A DNA stretch of 64,000 nt from positions 62,001-126,000 of the forward strand of contig CAVTXI010000015.1 in NCBI GenBank assembly GCA_963738615.1, given 5' to 3'. A program made the translations under genes and the position numbers. Origin of the DNA: CAVTWY01 sp963738615 (lineage in GTDB: Bacteria; Pseudomonadota; Gammaproteobacteria; Burkholderiales; Burkholderiaceae_C). Every line of letters starts with the position of its first letter. Position 1 is the first letter of the stretch. Below are positions 1 through 8,377 of the stretch, piece by piece. The notes under the pieces were generated by a model, which saw nothing but the letters and a program-made list of their open reading frames with translations, was not told the origin of the DNA and did no database searches.

Positions 1-1074
1 AGCTCAACGTCGACGAGCAGCATGTGCATTGGCAAGTCACGCCGCGGCAGATCGTCGCGACGCTGTCGCAGGCAATCGACGAGCTGGGCCTGGCGCACCC
101 GCTGCACATTCACGCCAGCAACCTCGGCGTGCCGGGCAACATCAAAAGCACGCTCGAAATCATCGATGCGCTCGAGGGCCGGCGCGCGCATCTCACGCAC
201 GTGCAGTTCCACGTCTACGGCACCGACGGGCCGAAGAAGTTCTCGAGCGAAGCCGCCAAGCTAATCGACGCATTGAAGGCCAACCCCAACGTCAGCATCG
301 ACGTGGGCCAGATCCTCTTTCAGCAGACCGTCACCGCATCAGGCGACACGATGCGTCAGCACGCCAACAGCGGCCTGGCCAACCCGCGCAAGTGGATCGG
401 CGCCGACATCGAATGCGACGCTGGCTGCGGCGTGGTGCCCTTCCGCTATAAGCGAGCAGAGCTACGTCAACGCGCTGCAGTGGGCGATCGGCCTCGAGCT
501 CTTCCTGCTGATGCCCGACCCGTGGCGCATCGTGCTGACCACCGACCACCCCAACGGCGCGCCCTTCACCAGCTACCCACACCTGATCCGGCTGCTGATG
601 GACAAGGCGTTTCGCGACGAGCAACTCGCGAAGCTGCACCCCGATGTCGCGGCGAACTGCGCGCTGAAGGAGATGAAGCGCGAACTCACGCTCGACGACA
701 TCGCGGTCATGACGCGCTGCGGCCCGGCCAAGCTTCTGGGCCTGCGCGACCGCGGCCACCTGGGCGAAGGCGCCGTCGCCGACGTTGCGATCTACCGCGA
801 AGCCGCCAACCCAGAAGCCATGTTCACGCAGGCCGCGTGGGTGCTGAAGGACGGCGTGGTGGTCGTGAAGAACGGAGACATCGTCGCCACGCCCGCGGGC
901 GGCGTGCACTTCGCGCAGCCTGGGTATGACGACGCCATCCACGATGTGATCGATCGCGGCCTGGGTCATGCGCGCGGCACGTTCAAGCGATACACGATGA
1001 TCGGGCGCGACGAGCTTTGCACCTGCGGGAATTTCGGGCGGCTGCTGCCCGCAGGCAGCGCCACACATCAATGA
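1..1074 (+). CDS. fhcA: Formyltransferase/hydrolase complex subunit A (FhcA), 5' partial, frameshifted
   Basis: This is the C-terminal part of the amidohydrolase-fold subunit of the complex that hydrolyses formyl groups in tetrahydromethanopterin (H4MPT)-dependent formaldehyde oxidation. The gene enters from outside the window, in the frame whose first full codon is at 3. The segment HIHASNLGVPGN and the later region GLELFLLMPDPWRIVLTTDHPNG are typical of the FwdA/FmdA/FhcA family. The frame breaks near 452: removing one C after the codons for FRYK restores EQSYVNALQ and joins the second frame, which runs to the stop at 1074. It is followed by a NnrU-family gene, fhcD and fhcC on the same strand. 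The break is probably a sequencing error. Confidence 0.88.
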
Positions 1075-1093
1075 TCCGCGACAAGGTTGGCCC

Positions 1094-1660
1094 ATGACGC
1101 TTCTGCTCATCGGAGTCCTGCTCTTCGGCCTGCCGCATCTGGGGTCGATCATTGCGCCGAACGCGGCCCGAGGCCTCGAAAGGCAGATGGGGCAGAAGGC
1201 CTACAAAGGTGCTTATGCGCTGGCATCGCTGCTGGGCATCGTGCTGATGGCATGGGGCTACGCACGTGCGCGCGCCACCACGCCGCTGCTCTACGAGCCG
1301 TGGACGTCAGGGCGCCACGTCGTGCTGGCGATGATCTTGGTCGCCTTTATCCTGATCTTCTCGAACCAAAGCAAGGGCTACATCGCCAGGCTGACTCACC
1401 ACCCCTTTTCGCTCGGCATCGTGTTGTGGTCGACGGCGCACCTGCTGGCCAACGGTGAAGCGTCCGTGGTCTGGATCTTCGCCACCATGTTGGTCATCGG
1501 CCTTGCCGATGTCGTGTTCAGCCTGATGCGGGGCAAGCGGGCGACGCACGTGCCAACCTTGAAGGGCGACCTGCGCGGAGTTGCGGCTGGCGTGGGGCTG
1601 TATCTGGTGTTCGCGCTCGCCTTTCACCCCTATGTCGTCGGCATCAAAGTCATGCCGTGA
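1094..1660 (+). CDS. NnrU family integral membrane protein
   Basis: A protein of 188 residues made almost entirely of about six hydrophobic segments, beginning MTLLLIGVLLFGLPHLG, with the short cytoplasmic piece SNQSKGYIARLTHHPFSLG that is characteristic of NnrU proteins. NnrU was named for a link to nitric-oxide reduction genes; its biochemical role is unknown, and related domains are found in isoprenoid and heme-type membrane enzymes. It starts 20 bases after fhcA and ends 5 bases before fhcD, so it is almost certainly co-transcribed with the fhc genes. That position is unusual, because fhc clusters normally run A-D-C without a membrane protein. Confidence 0.85.
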   Translation: MTLLLIGVLLFGLPHLGSIIAPNAARGLERQMGQKAYKGAYALASLLGIVLMAWGYARARATTPLLYEPWTSGRHVVLAMILVAFILIFSNQSKGYIARLTHHPFSLGIVLWSTAHLLANGEASVVWIFATMLVIGLADVVFSLMRGKRATHVPTLKGDLRGVAAGVGLYLVFALAFHPYVVGIKVMP

Positions 1661-1664
1661 CGTC

Positions 1665-2573
1665 ATGATCATCAACGGCATCACCATCGACGACACCTTC
1701 GCCGAAGCCTTCCCGATGAAGGCAACGCGGATCGTGATCACCGCGCACAACCCGACGTGGGCGATGCACGCGGCGGTGGCGGCGACCGGGTTCGCCACGT
1801 CGGTGATTGCCTGCGGCTGCGAGGCCGGCATCGAACGCGAGGTCCCCGCAACCGAAACACCCGATGGCCGCCCCGGCATCGCGATCCTGATCTTCGCGAT
1901 GAGTGGCAAGGAGCTTGCCAAGCAGATCGAGAAGCGCGTGGGCCAATGCGTGTTGACGTGCCCCACCACCGCCGTGTTCGCCGGCATGGCGGACGGCGAA
2001 GCGGTGGCGCTGGGCAAGAACCTGCGCTTCTTCGGTGACGGCTGGCAGACCAGCAAGATGATCAACGGCGTGCGCTACTGGCGCGTGCCGGTGATGGACG
2101 GCGAGTTCGTCGCGCAGGAAACCACCGCGATCACGAAAGGCGTGGGTGGCGGCAACCTGCTGCTGCTGGCGCGCGATACCGACGCCGCGCTCGGTGCCGC
2201 CGAAGCCGCCGTGGCAGCGATGCGCAAACTGCCCAACGTGATCATGCCGTTCCCCGGTGGCGTCGTCAGGTCTGGGTCGAAGGTCGGCAGCAAATATCCG
2301 GCGTTGATGGCCAGCACGAACGACGCGTTCTGCCCGTCGCTGGTCGGGCTGGCGAAGAAGACCGAACTGGACGACGGCGTGAACTGCGTGCTCGAGATCG
2401 TGATCGACGGGCTGACCGACGCCGACGTGGCCGCAGCCACACGCGCCGGGATCGAGGCGGTGACGGCGCGCGGCGCAGCGTCTGGCGTCAGCCGCATCAG
2501 CGCCGGCAACTACGGCGGCAAGCTCGGACCGTTCCACTTTCACCTGCGCAAGCTGATGCAGGCGCCGGCATGA
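1665..2573 (+). CDS. fhcD: Formylmethanofuran:H4MPT formyltransferase (FhcD/Ftr)
   Basis: A full-length formyltransferase of 302 residues that moves the formyl group from H4MPT to the methanofuran-like cofactor within the Fhc complex in the cytoplasm. Recognisable family segments are MIINGITIDDTFAEAFPMK at the N terminus, CVLTCPTTAVF, RYWRVPVMDGEF, FPGGVVRSGSKVGSKYP and the C-terminal GNYGGKLGPFHFHLRKL. The ATG at 1665 gives the standard Ftr N terminus; an upstream in-frame start would overlap the NnrU gene. The stop overlaps the fhcC start (ATGA), indicating translational coupling. Confidence 0.95.
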   Translation: MIINGITIDDTFAEAFPMKATRIVITAHNPTWAMHAAVAATGFATSVIACGCEAGIEREVPATETPDGRPGIAILIFAMSGKELAKQIEKRVGQCVLTCPTTAVFAGMADGEAVALGKNLRFFGDGWQTSKMINGVRYWRVPVMDGEFVAQETTAITKGVGGGNLLLLARDTDAALGAAEAAVAAMRKLPNVIMPFPGGVVRSGSKVGSKYPALMASTNDAFCPSLVGLAKKTELDDGVNCVLEIVIDGLTDADVAAATRAGIEAVTARGAASGVSRISAGNYGGKLGPFHFHLRKLMQAPA

Positions 2574-3376
2574 CAGTCCTTGTGCAACGCGCGACTCCGC
2601 CGCTGCGCATCGATGCGCGCGCGCTGCGGCCGAACGCCGATGAGGGCGAGGCGATGTTGAAGCAGCGGCTGCCGCTTGGCCGCGACGAGATCGAAGTCGG
2701 CGAGTTGTTCACCCTGAAGTCCAGCCTCGCGGCCGATGTGCCTACGCTGACGATCGAGGGCGACCTCTCACGTTTCGACAACCTGGGGCTGGGCCTCGAC
2801 CAAGGCGAACTGGTGCTGCGCGGCCCCGTGGGCCACGGCGTCGGCCTCGGTCAATCAGGCGGTCGCATCGTCGTGCACGGCCACGCGCTTGACCTGGCCG
2901 GATGCAGCCTGCGCGGCGGCGGGCTCGAGGTGCACGGCAACGTCGGCGACTTGGCTGCGAGTGCACTGCCCGGCGACATCGACGGCATGCGCGGCGGCAC
3001 CTTCGTGATCCACGGCCGCGCCGGGCAACGGCTGGGCGACCGCATGCGCCGCGGCACGCTGGTCGTGCACGGCGACGTGGCTGACCTCGCGGCGTCGCGC
3101 ATGGTCGCCGGCACGATCGCGCTCGGCGGGCACTGCGGCGCGCACCTGGCGTGGGGCATGCGACGCGGCAGCGTCGTGCTGGCCGGCACCACGCCTTCGT
3201 CTTTCGCACCGACCTTTGTATCCGTGCGTGGCAACGCCGATGCGTTCTGGCAACTGCTGGCGCGTGACCTCGCGCGTTTCGGCGGTGCGTTCGCCTCGCT
3301 CGCGTCGCGTCGCTTTTCACGTATGACTGGCGACCTGGCCGTACAGGGCAAGGGCGAACTGATCCTGCTGTCATAG
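2570..3376 (+). CDS. fhcC: Formyltransferase/hydrolase complex subunit C (FhcC)
   Basis: A protein of 268 residues with a right-handed beta-helix built from glycine-rich turns such as LRGPVGHGVG, GRIVVHGHAL, GTFVIHGRAGQRLGDRMRRG and GTLVVHGDVAD. This fold is shared by FwdC/FmdC/FhcC and the C-terminal domain of glutamate synthase. It is a structural subunit of the formyltransferase/hydrolase complex. The ATG overlaps the fhcD stop by four bases. A strong hairpin follows the stop codon, then a Fae homologue. Confidence 0.92.
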   Translation: MTVLVQRATPPLRIDARALRPNADEGEAMLKQRLPLGRDEIEVGELFTLKSSLAADVPTLTIEGDLSRFDNLGLGLDQGELVLRGPVGHGVGLGQSGGRIVVHGHALDLAGCSLRGGGLEVHGNVGDLAASALPGDIDGMRGGTFVIHGRAGQRLGDRMRRGTLVVHGDVADLAASRMVAGTIALGGHCGAHLAWGMRRGSVVLAGTTPSSFAPTFVSVRGNADAFWQLLARDLARFGGAFASLASRRFSRMTGDLAVQGKGELILLS

Positions 3377-3382
3377 AGACGC

Positions 3383-3404
3383 GACACGGCGCAAGCGCCG
3401 TGTC
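3383..3404 (+). terminator. Hairpin after fhcC (possible terminator or mRNA stabiliser)
   Basis: A perfect inverted repeat has 10-base arms (3383-3392 and 3395-3404, arm sequence GACACGGCGC) with a two-base AA loop, lying between the fhcC stop and the next gene. No run of T follows, so it is not a textbook intrinsic terminator. It could attenuate transcription or protect the fhc mRNA 3' end. Confidence 0.5.
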
Positions 3405-3447
3405 CGTTGTCCTGTCAACCCGACTCAACTCACAACGCACAGAACCC

Positions 3448-3984
3448 ATGAGCAACAACGACTTCCTCTTCCACGCTGGCGAAGCCACAGTCATGGCGAA
3501 AGACGGCCAGTTCACCGACGCCATGCCCGAAATCCTGATCGGGCGCGTCGACGGCCCTGTCGGCCAGGCCTTCGCGAACATGCTGGCGCAGAGCAAAGGC
3601 CACACCGCGATGTTCGCGATCCGCGCTTGCAATCAAATGGTGCGCCCGGCGACGATCACGGTGCCGAAGGTGACGCTGCGCGACATGGCCAACGTCGACC
3701 TTTTCGGTGGCGTGGTGCAAAGCGCGACCGCCGACGCCGTGCTGGATTGCGTGATCGAAGGCATCATCCCCAAGAGCCGCGTGAACGATCTGTGCATCGT
3801 CAGCCTGGTATGGATCGACCCGCGCTGCGCGACCGACCCGAACCTGGACAAGAAGGACATGTACCGCACGAACTACGAAGCGACGAAGCTGGCCTTGAAA
3901 CGCGCGCTGCGCCACGAGCCGTCGATCGAAGAGCTGATCGCCAACCGCAGCACGATCCGTCACGACATGGATGATTGGTCATGA
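3448..3984 (+). CDS. Formaldehyde-activating enzyme homologue (Fae2/Fae3 type)
   Basis: A protein of 178 residues that aligns over its whole length with formaldehyde-activating enzyme (Fae), which condenses formaldehyde with H4MPT. Shared features are a phenylalanine- and glycine-containing core (VDLFGGVV), AVAEGII-like segment CVIEGIIPKSRVNDL and the C-terminal NYEATKLALKRALR. In canonical Fae the N-terminal motif EVAHIDLIIG carries the catalytic His; the aligned segment here is TDAMPEILIG, with Met in place of His. It is therefore a Fae paralogue, and its ability to catalyse the reaction is doubtful. It follows fhcC after a 70-base gap with a hairpin. The ATG at 3448 gives a length close to the family's. 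Confidence 0.85.
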   Translation: MSNNDFLFHAGEATVMAKDGQFTDAMPEILIGRVDGPVGQAFANMLAQSKGHTAMFAIRACNQMVRPATITVPKVTLRDMANVDLFGGVVQSATADAVLDCVIEGIIPKSRVNDLCIVSLVWIDPRCATDPNLDKKDMYRTNYEATKLALKRALRHEPSIEELIANRSTIRHDMDDWS

Positions 3985-4030
3985 CGAACATGGCGAACGA
4001 TGGGTCCTGAGCCCACGGCAAAATAGCGCT

Positions 4031-4690
4031 GTGCAACTCGCCCTTTTCGACCTCGACCACACCCTCATCCCCTTCGACAGCGGCTCGGTCTTCACCCGCT
4101 TCCTGATCGAACGCGGCGTGCTGCCGCCGACCTTCGAAGCGCGCTACCTCGAGCACTGCCACGCCTACGCCGCGGGCAACGTCGACATGGTCGAGATGCA
4201 CCGTTTCACCGTCGGCGCGCTGGCGCTGCACCCACCCGAGCGCCTGCAGCACTGGCTGGACGCGTTCTCTCGCGAAGTGCCTGCGATGGTCCCCAACGCG
4301 GCGCGCGATCTGGTGACCAAACACCGCCTGTCCGGTCACGTCTGCGTGATGGTCACGGCCACATCGCGTCTGGTGTCGCAGGCCTTCGCCAACGCGCTGG
4401 GCTTCGAGCACCTGCTGGCCACCCAGCCACAGTTCGACGCGCGCGGGCGTGTCACCGGCGAAATCATCGGCGTGCCGTGCTTTCGTGAACACAAGCGCAC
4501 GCATGTCGAAGACTGGCTGCGCGGACAAGGCTTGGTGTGGCAGGACGTGTCGCGCAGCTGGTTCTACAGCGATTCGCACAACGACCTGCCACTGCTGGAA
4601 TCCGTGACTGACCCGGTTGCAGTGAATCCTGACCCGGTGCTGCTGACGCACGCAGCCGAACAGGTCTGGCCGATCATCGAGTGCCGCTGA
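4031..4690 (+). CDS. HAD-superfamily (subfamily IB) phosphatase
   Basis: A cytoplasmic HAD-IB hydrolase of 219 residues, related to phosphoserine and histidinol-phosphate phosphatases. Motif I is FDLDHTLIPFDSG at the extreme N terminus, motif II is the segment VMVTATSR, and motif IV is FYSDSHNDLPLL near the C terminus. I chose the GTG at 4031 because motif I then falls at residues 6-10, as in the family; upstream in-frame codons have no homology. The substrate cannot be told from sequence. It probably belongs to the stable chromosome rather than to the island that begins downstream. Confidence 0.85.
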   Translation: MQLALFDLDHTLIPFDSGSVFTRFLIERGVLPPTFEARYLEHCHAYAAGNVDMVEMHRFTVGALALHPPERLQHWLDAFSREVPAMVPNAARDLVTKHRLSGHVCVMVTATSRLVSQAFANALGFEHLLATQPQFDARGRVTGEIIGVPCFREHKRTHVEDWLRGQGLVWQDVSRSWFYSDSHNDLPLLESVTDPVAVNPDPVLLTHAAEQVWPIIECR

Positions 4691-5045
4691 ACGAACGGGC
4701 TGATCGAAGGTCGATCGAAAGGTCTGTACCGCAGGCCGGTCATTTCCAGACGAGGTATGAGCCTGGAAAACAGAGGGTTTTCAGGGGCTGCTGACGCAGC
4801 CAGGGGCAACGCAGGTCTCACGGCCGCCGAGCCTTGATCCTGATGGGTGACTGGTGCGCTGCGGCGCAACCAATGCTCGAGAACCAAGTGTGCGGCAGCT
4901 CGACGGCACGGGAATACCAATACCGCTTTCCAAAAGGAAACGCACGGGATGGCTGCGCTTGCTCTTGTTCGCCCTGTTGACGGCGCTCGGCTAATGGGTG
5001 ACCCCGGCGCCCCTCCGGCATAGGCGAACTTCCGAAACGGACGAC
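4691..5045. other. Gene-free left boundary of the Rhs island
   Basis: No convincing gene is present. The stretch holds one copy of a short motif (4750-4766) whose inverted copy lies at the opposite end of the island. Short open frames here are unsupported, including one ending in a hydrophobic stretch before the stop near 4994. Confidence 0.5.
4744..4766 (-). repeat. Boundary repeat, left copy
   Basis: The 17 bases at 4750-4766 (ACGAGGTATGAGCCTGG) are the exact reverse complement of 16519-16535. The pair flanks the whole Rhs/toxin-antitoxin island in inverted orientation. This could be a REP-like intergenic element or a trace of recombination. Confidence 0.5.
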
Positions 5046-5366
5046 TTAGTCGCTCGCACAAAGCTGCCGAACGGGCTCTTCGTCCACTCGCTTTAGCTGC
5101 CGCATCCACGCAAGCTGAACCGACCGCAGTCTCTCCTCTCTGAACACCAACCACACGTCGGTCGCCTCGTCGCGGATCAAGTGCGTTACATAGGTGCGCG
5201 GCGGATCCAGCGCGACTACGCGTCGCTCGCTCACTGCTTCTACCTCCTTGGGAGTCATGCCGCACCGCAGACGATCCGGAAGTTGCACGGCCCATTGCGC
5301 CGGACTCGTTGCGCAGCCAACCATGACACAACAAAGAATCCCAAGTCGAATGCCAACGTAGCGCAT
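5046..5366 (-). CDS. Small BamE/OmlA-like lipoprotein, candidate Rhs immunity protein
   Basis: A protein of 106 residues with a lipoprotein signal peptide ending in the lipobox VMVGC, so it should be anchored in the cell envelope. The mature part has the pattern DRLRCGMTPKEVEAV followed by a WLVFREERLRSVQL strand, resembling the small BamE/SmpA/OmlA fold. The ATG at 5366 lies one base after the stop of the Rhs cassette (TGA-G-ATG), so the two are translationally coupled. The gene immediately after an Rhs tip normally encodes its immunity protein, and a lipoprotein would suit a toxin acting in the periplasm. The immunity role is inferred from position only. Confidence 0.6.
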   Translation of the reverse strand: MRYVGIRLGILCCVMVGCATSPAQWAVQLPDRLRCGMTPKEVEAVSERRVVALDPPRTYVTHLIRDEATDVWLVFREERLRSVQLAWMRQLKRVDEEPVRQLCASD

Positions 5367-5367
5367 C

Positions 5368-6794
5368 TCAGCGCCGAGGGTTGATGGTCGGCGGCCGATA
5401 CGGCTCGCCCGGGCGTTGCGGTGCAGGTCCATCGTCCCACCCAGGTGTTGCAGGCTGCCACAGGTCAGGCCGTGGAAGCCTGCATTTCCTCGCAATGGTT
5501 CCAGCAAACGTGTTGCTGTTGGGCCCCGTGTAGAGGTATTGGCTTGGATTCGGATAGAAGTCGGACTCATCCTTCACGCACTGGTCTGTTGTGCACTCGT
5601 CCACCCACTCGCCGCATACACCGCCAACGTCGAACCCGTTGTTGATGAAGATGCTGCCCGTGAACGATGGCTGCCCTGACAGCGAACCCCCGATAAGACC
5701 GAAGGTCGTAGTCGAGCCGCTCCTTCCAAGCGTCTCGACATAGCAATGCCGAAAGCCGAAGACACCGATACCTGGTATGTCTCGACAGCAAACCCTCGAC
5801 TTCAAGCCTGTCGGATCGGTCCACTTCAGCGGGTTGGCACCAACGTATGCGTAGGTATTAATTCCTCCCGCAAGCCCGATGGGATCCGATTGCACATACC
5901 TGCCGATCGTGGCGTCATAGTCCCTGAAGTAGTTGTAGAACAACCCTGACTCCGCATCGGCGTACTGCCCCGGGTGTCTGAGGTTGAACGTGAACGCCCC
6001 TTGCCACGCCGGGTTGGTGTTCGCCGCCGTCGTCCCGAACGGCTCGCCCATCCACGTCCAGCGCAGCACGCCGCTTTGGTTCGTGACGACCCGGGGCGTC
6101 TGGATGTGGTCGTTGTGCACGTAGAACACATTCGGCGGGTTCGTCCCGTTGGGGGTGAACACCGCCATCGGCTCGCCGTCGAGCCACACCAGCTCCCGGA
6201 TCGCGGTGCCGGCGCTGTTGTACTCGCCCAGCAGGCGCCCCTGGGGGTCGTAGACGAAGATCACCGTGAAGGCCGCGCCCGAGGAGCTGAACTTTCTCGT
6301 GCGCTGCCCCAGCGCGTCGTAGGCGTAGGTGGTGGTCACGGTGCCCACGCGCATCGTCGCCAGGCGGTTCTCGGCGTTGTAGGTGGCCGTGGTGGGGCTC
6401 GTGGTCGTGGTGGTGAGCGTGTTGCCGGCGTTGTCGTAGCCGAAGCCCCGGGTGGGGTTGGTGGTGCCGGTGAGCCGGTTGCTCGTGCTCGGCGTGGTGT
6501 AGACGCCCGTCAGGCCGTTGAGGGTCAGGCTCGTGCGGTTGCCGTTGGCGTCGTAGCCGATGCCCCAGGTGGCGGTGGCGGTGGTGATGCTGGTGAGTCT
6601 TGCGAGTTCGTCGTAGCCGAAGCTCTGGTTCAGGCTGGGCACGCTGGCCGCGCTCACGGCGTCGTAGTGGGTGTAGGCCACGATGCGGTCACCGGCGTCG
6701 TAGGTCAGGTCGCGGATGGTGTTGCCCAGACGGTAGCGCACGATCTTGCCCCATTCGTCGCGGCTGCGCTCGTGGGGTTGGTTGGCGCCGCTGG
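5368..6794 (-). pseudogene. Orphan Rhs cassette A: truncated YD-repeat core plus C-terminal tip
   Basis: An open frame of YD repeats (FGYDELARL, GIGYDANGNRTSL, TYAYDALGQRTRKF) leads to the Rhs core end, with NVFYVHNDHIQTPRVVT and SDPIGLAGGINTYAYVGANP. The hypervariable tip starts after DPTGL and has about 140 residues, with HCYVET, paired cysteines and GPNSNTFAGTIARKC. The HCY...NSNTF arrangement recalls permuted papain-like peptidase domains, but that is a guess. Core similarity stops abruptly at 6794 on the 5' side and no genuine start codon or N-terminal Rhs region is present. It is therefore an orphan Rhs-CT module. The core is nearly identical to the cassettes ending at 8637, 12184 and 14138. 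Confidence 0.8.
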
Positions 6795-6824
6795 CAGGAC
6801 GGAGTCAAATAACTCCACATCAAA

Positions 6825-6843
6825 ATACTCTATCGTAGAGTAT
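6825..6843. promoter_or_regulatory. Perfect palindrome upstream of an antitoxin gene
   Basis: ATACTCTA (6825-6832) and TAGAGTAT (6836-6843) are perfect inverted arms around TCG in an AT-richer patch, about 150 bases before the VapB-like gene. It has the size of a toxin-antitoxin operator, but it lies further upstream than usual. Confidence 0.3.
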
Positions 6844-6991
6844 CGTTAAGCCAGCAACGCGCCTCCACCCACTCAGCCAGACCTATCCTGATGAGCACTA
6901 CCACCCACCCCTCACTGGCCGTGAACATCGGCGCTGGCGCAGCAAGGGCACTGAGCAGTTCGAGGAACAAGCAAGGAACAAGGGGAATGCG

Positions 6992-7234
6992 ATGACCGCA
7001 ATCGAAGTTCAGTTGATCGAGCGGCTGAAGAAGCTGCCTCCCAGCCGCGTGGCTGAGGTGGTGGACTTCGTGGAATTCCTTAGCCAACGCGAGGAACGCG
7101 CCGCAGCGGCGCAGCGGCTCACGCAAGGGCTGGTCAGGCTCGATGCCTTGAACCTGCCACCTGTCTCTGAGGATGAGGTCGAGGCGGAGATTCAGGCGGC
7201 GCGGCAGGAACGGCGCGCCAGGCAGGATGCCTGA
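6992..7234 (+). CDS. VapB-like antitoxin (DUF2281 type)
   Basis: A protein of 80 residues beginning MTAIEVQLIERLKKLPPSR, followed by VAEVVDFVEFLSQREER, the pattern of DUF2281 / VapB-type antitoxins. The C terminus, rich in Glu and Arg, would be the toxin-binding tail. It is followed four bases later by the first codons of a PIN-domain toxin, so it was the antitoxin of a vapBC pair whose toxin has been lost by rearrangement. Confidence 0.7.
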   Translation: MTAIEVQLIERLKKLPPSRVAEVVDFVEFLSQREERAAAAQRLTQGLVRLDALNLPPVSEDEVEAEIQAARQERRARQDA

Positions 7235-7237
7235 TCA

Positions 7238-7327
7238 GTGCGCTTCGTCCTCGATACGAATCTCCTCGTCTCGGGAGCAAGACCTGAGGCTCGCATGACC
7301 CGAGGCTCGCATGCTGACGCTGCGTGA
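7238..7327 (+). pseudogene. PIN-domain toxin (VapC-like) remnant
   Basis: The GTG at 7238 opens a frame reading RFVLDTNLLVSGA, the classic start of a PIN-domain ribonuclease with its first catalytic Asp. After about 14 residues the similarity ends, and the frame runs into the 5' end of an ORF6N-type gene and stops at 7327. The rest of the toxin (normally about 130 residues) is missing, so this is a truncated vapC next to an intact antitoxin. Confidence 0.7.
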
Positions 7328-7775
7328 GCAGCGCGTGATGCTCGACGCCGATCTGGCCGAGCTCTACGGCGTGCTCACCAAGGTGTTGGTGCAGGCGGTC
7401 AAGCGCAATCTGGCTCGTTTCCCCGCCGACTTCAAGTTTCAGCTCACCACCGAGGAGTTCGCCAACTCGAGGTCACAAACTGTGACCTCGAGTGCTGGTC
7501 ACGGCGGCCGGCGCATTGCACCCTATGCCTTCACCGACCCATCGGCTTCGTCACGCATGACGACAAGGGGAAGAAGACTTCGTCGAAGGCAACACGCAAG
7601 ACCTGACTCCAAAGCCCACCAAAGCCTGCGCGGAAGCAAAGGCAAGACCTGCCCCCAAGGCGTGGCCAGGCTGCCAAGACCAAGCAGCAGTTCGTCTCGC
7701 AGATGCTCGACACGGTGCTGGCGCAAGCCGGCCGCTGAACGCCACCGATCACCGATCACGACACAGCCCCGATGA
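7311..7775 (+). pseudogene. Degenerate ORF6N-domain gene
   Basis: The first 65 residues are a good ORF6N (KilA-N-related DNA-binding) domain: LREQRVMLDADLAELYGV, then AVKRNLARFPADFKFQLTTEEF. After APYAFT the sequence jumps straight to the family's C-terminal tail (coding for GFVTHDDKG) in another frame, so a middle segment of roughly 100 codons has been deleted and the reading frame shifted. The intact gene at 7772 shows what is missing. It is one of several partial copies of this family in the island. Confidence 0.65.
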
Positions 7776-8377
7776 CCAGCAAGACCAGTTCCACCACGCC
7801 CGCGCTGCTACCGCGCATCGAGAGCCGCATCGTCGTGCTGCGCGGCTCGCGCGTGATGATCGACGCCGACCTGGCCGCGCTCTACGGCGTGAGCACCAAG
7901 CGCCTGAACGAGCAGGTCAAGCGCAACGCCGATCGCTTTCCGGGGGATTTCATGTTCCGGCTGACCACGCCCGAGAAGGCCGAGGTGGTCGCAAATTGCG
8001 ACCACCTCGCCAAGCTGCGCTTCTCCAAGGTGCTGCCCTTCGCCTTCACCGAGCACGGCGCCATCCAGGCGGCCAACGTGCTGGCTTCACCCCAGGCGGT
8101 CGAGATGGGCATCTTCGTCGTGCGCGCTTTCGTGCGCATGCGCGAACTCGCCGCGGTGCACAGCGACCTGGCCAAGCGGCTCGACGAGCTCGAAGGCAAG
8201 ACCGAGGGACTCGCGCTGTCGCACGACACCTTCAGCCGCAACACACGGCTTCAGCTGAAGCAGCTTTTCGACGCCCTGCGCGAACTCATGACGCCGCCTG
8301 ATCCGCCCAAGCGACCCATCGGCTTCGTCACGCATGAGGACAAGGCGAAGAAGACCCAGGCCAAGCGCAAGGGGTGA
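7772..8377 (+). CDS. ORF6N-domain protein, apparently intact
   Basis: A protein of 201 residues with an N-terminal ORF6N domain (residues ~12-95: IVVLRGSRVMIDADLAALYG, NEQVKRNADRFPGDFMFRLT, LPFAFTEHGAIQAANVL), the helical segment GIFVVRAFVRMRELAAVH, and a tail with PPDPPKRPIGFVTHEDKAKK. ORF6N proteins occur on phages and mobile islands and are thought to bind DNA. It overlaps the degenerate copy by four bases. Its 3' end, from the codons for FDALRELM onward, is duplicated at about 11464 and 11700. Confidence 0.8.
   Translation: MTSKTSSTTPALLPRIESRIVVLRGSRVMIDADLAALYGVSTKRLNEQVKRNADRFPGDFMFRLTTPEKAEVVANCDHLAKLRFSKVLPFAFTEHGAIQAANVLASPQAVEMGIFVVRAFVRMRELAAVHSDLAKRLDELEGKTEGLALSHDTFSRNTRLQLKQLFDALRELMTPPDPPKRPIGFVTHEDKAKKTQAKRKG

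Noticed and set aside
4842..4979. Small frame of about 45 codons with a Cys-rich end
   Set aside because: It has no Shine-Dalgarno sequence, no similarity and no partner gene; another frame of the same DNA is equally open.
5974..6849. Long plus-strand frames rich in Val, Gly and Arg over each Rhs core (also 9033-10013)
   Set aside because: They mirror the strongly codon-biased Rhs repeats on the opposite strand, are conserved only because the cores are, and match no family.
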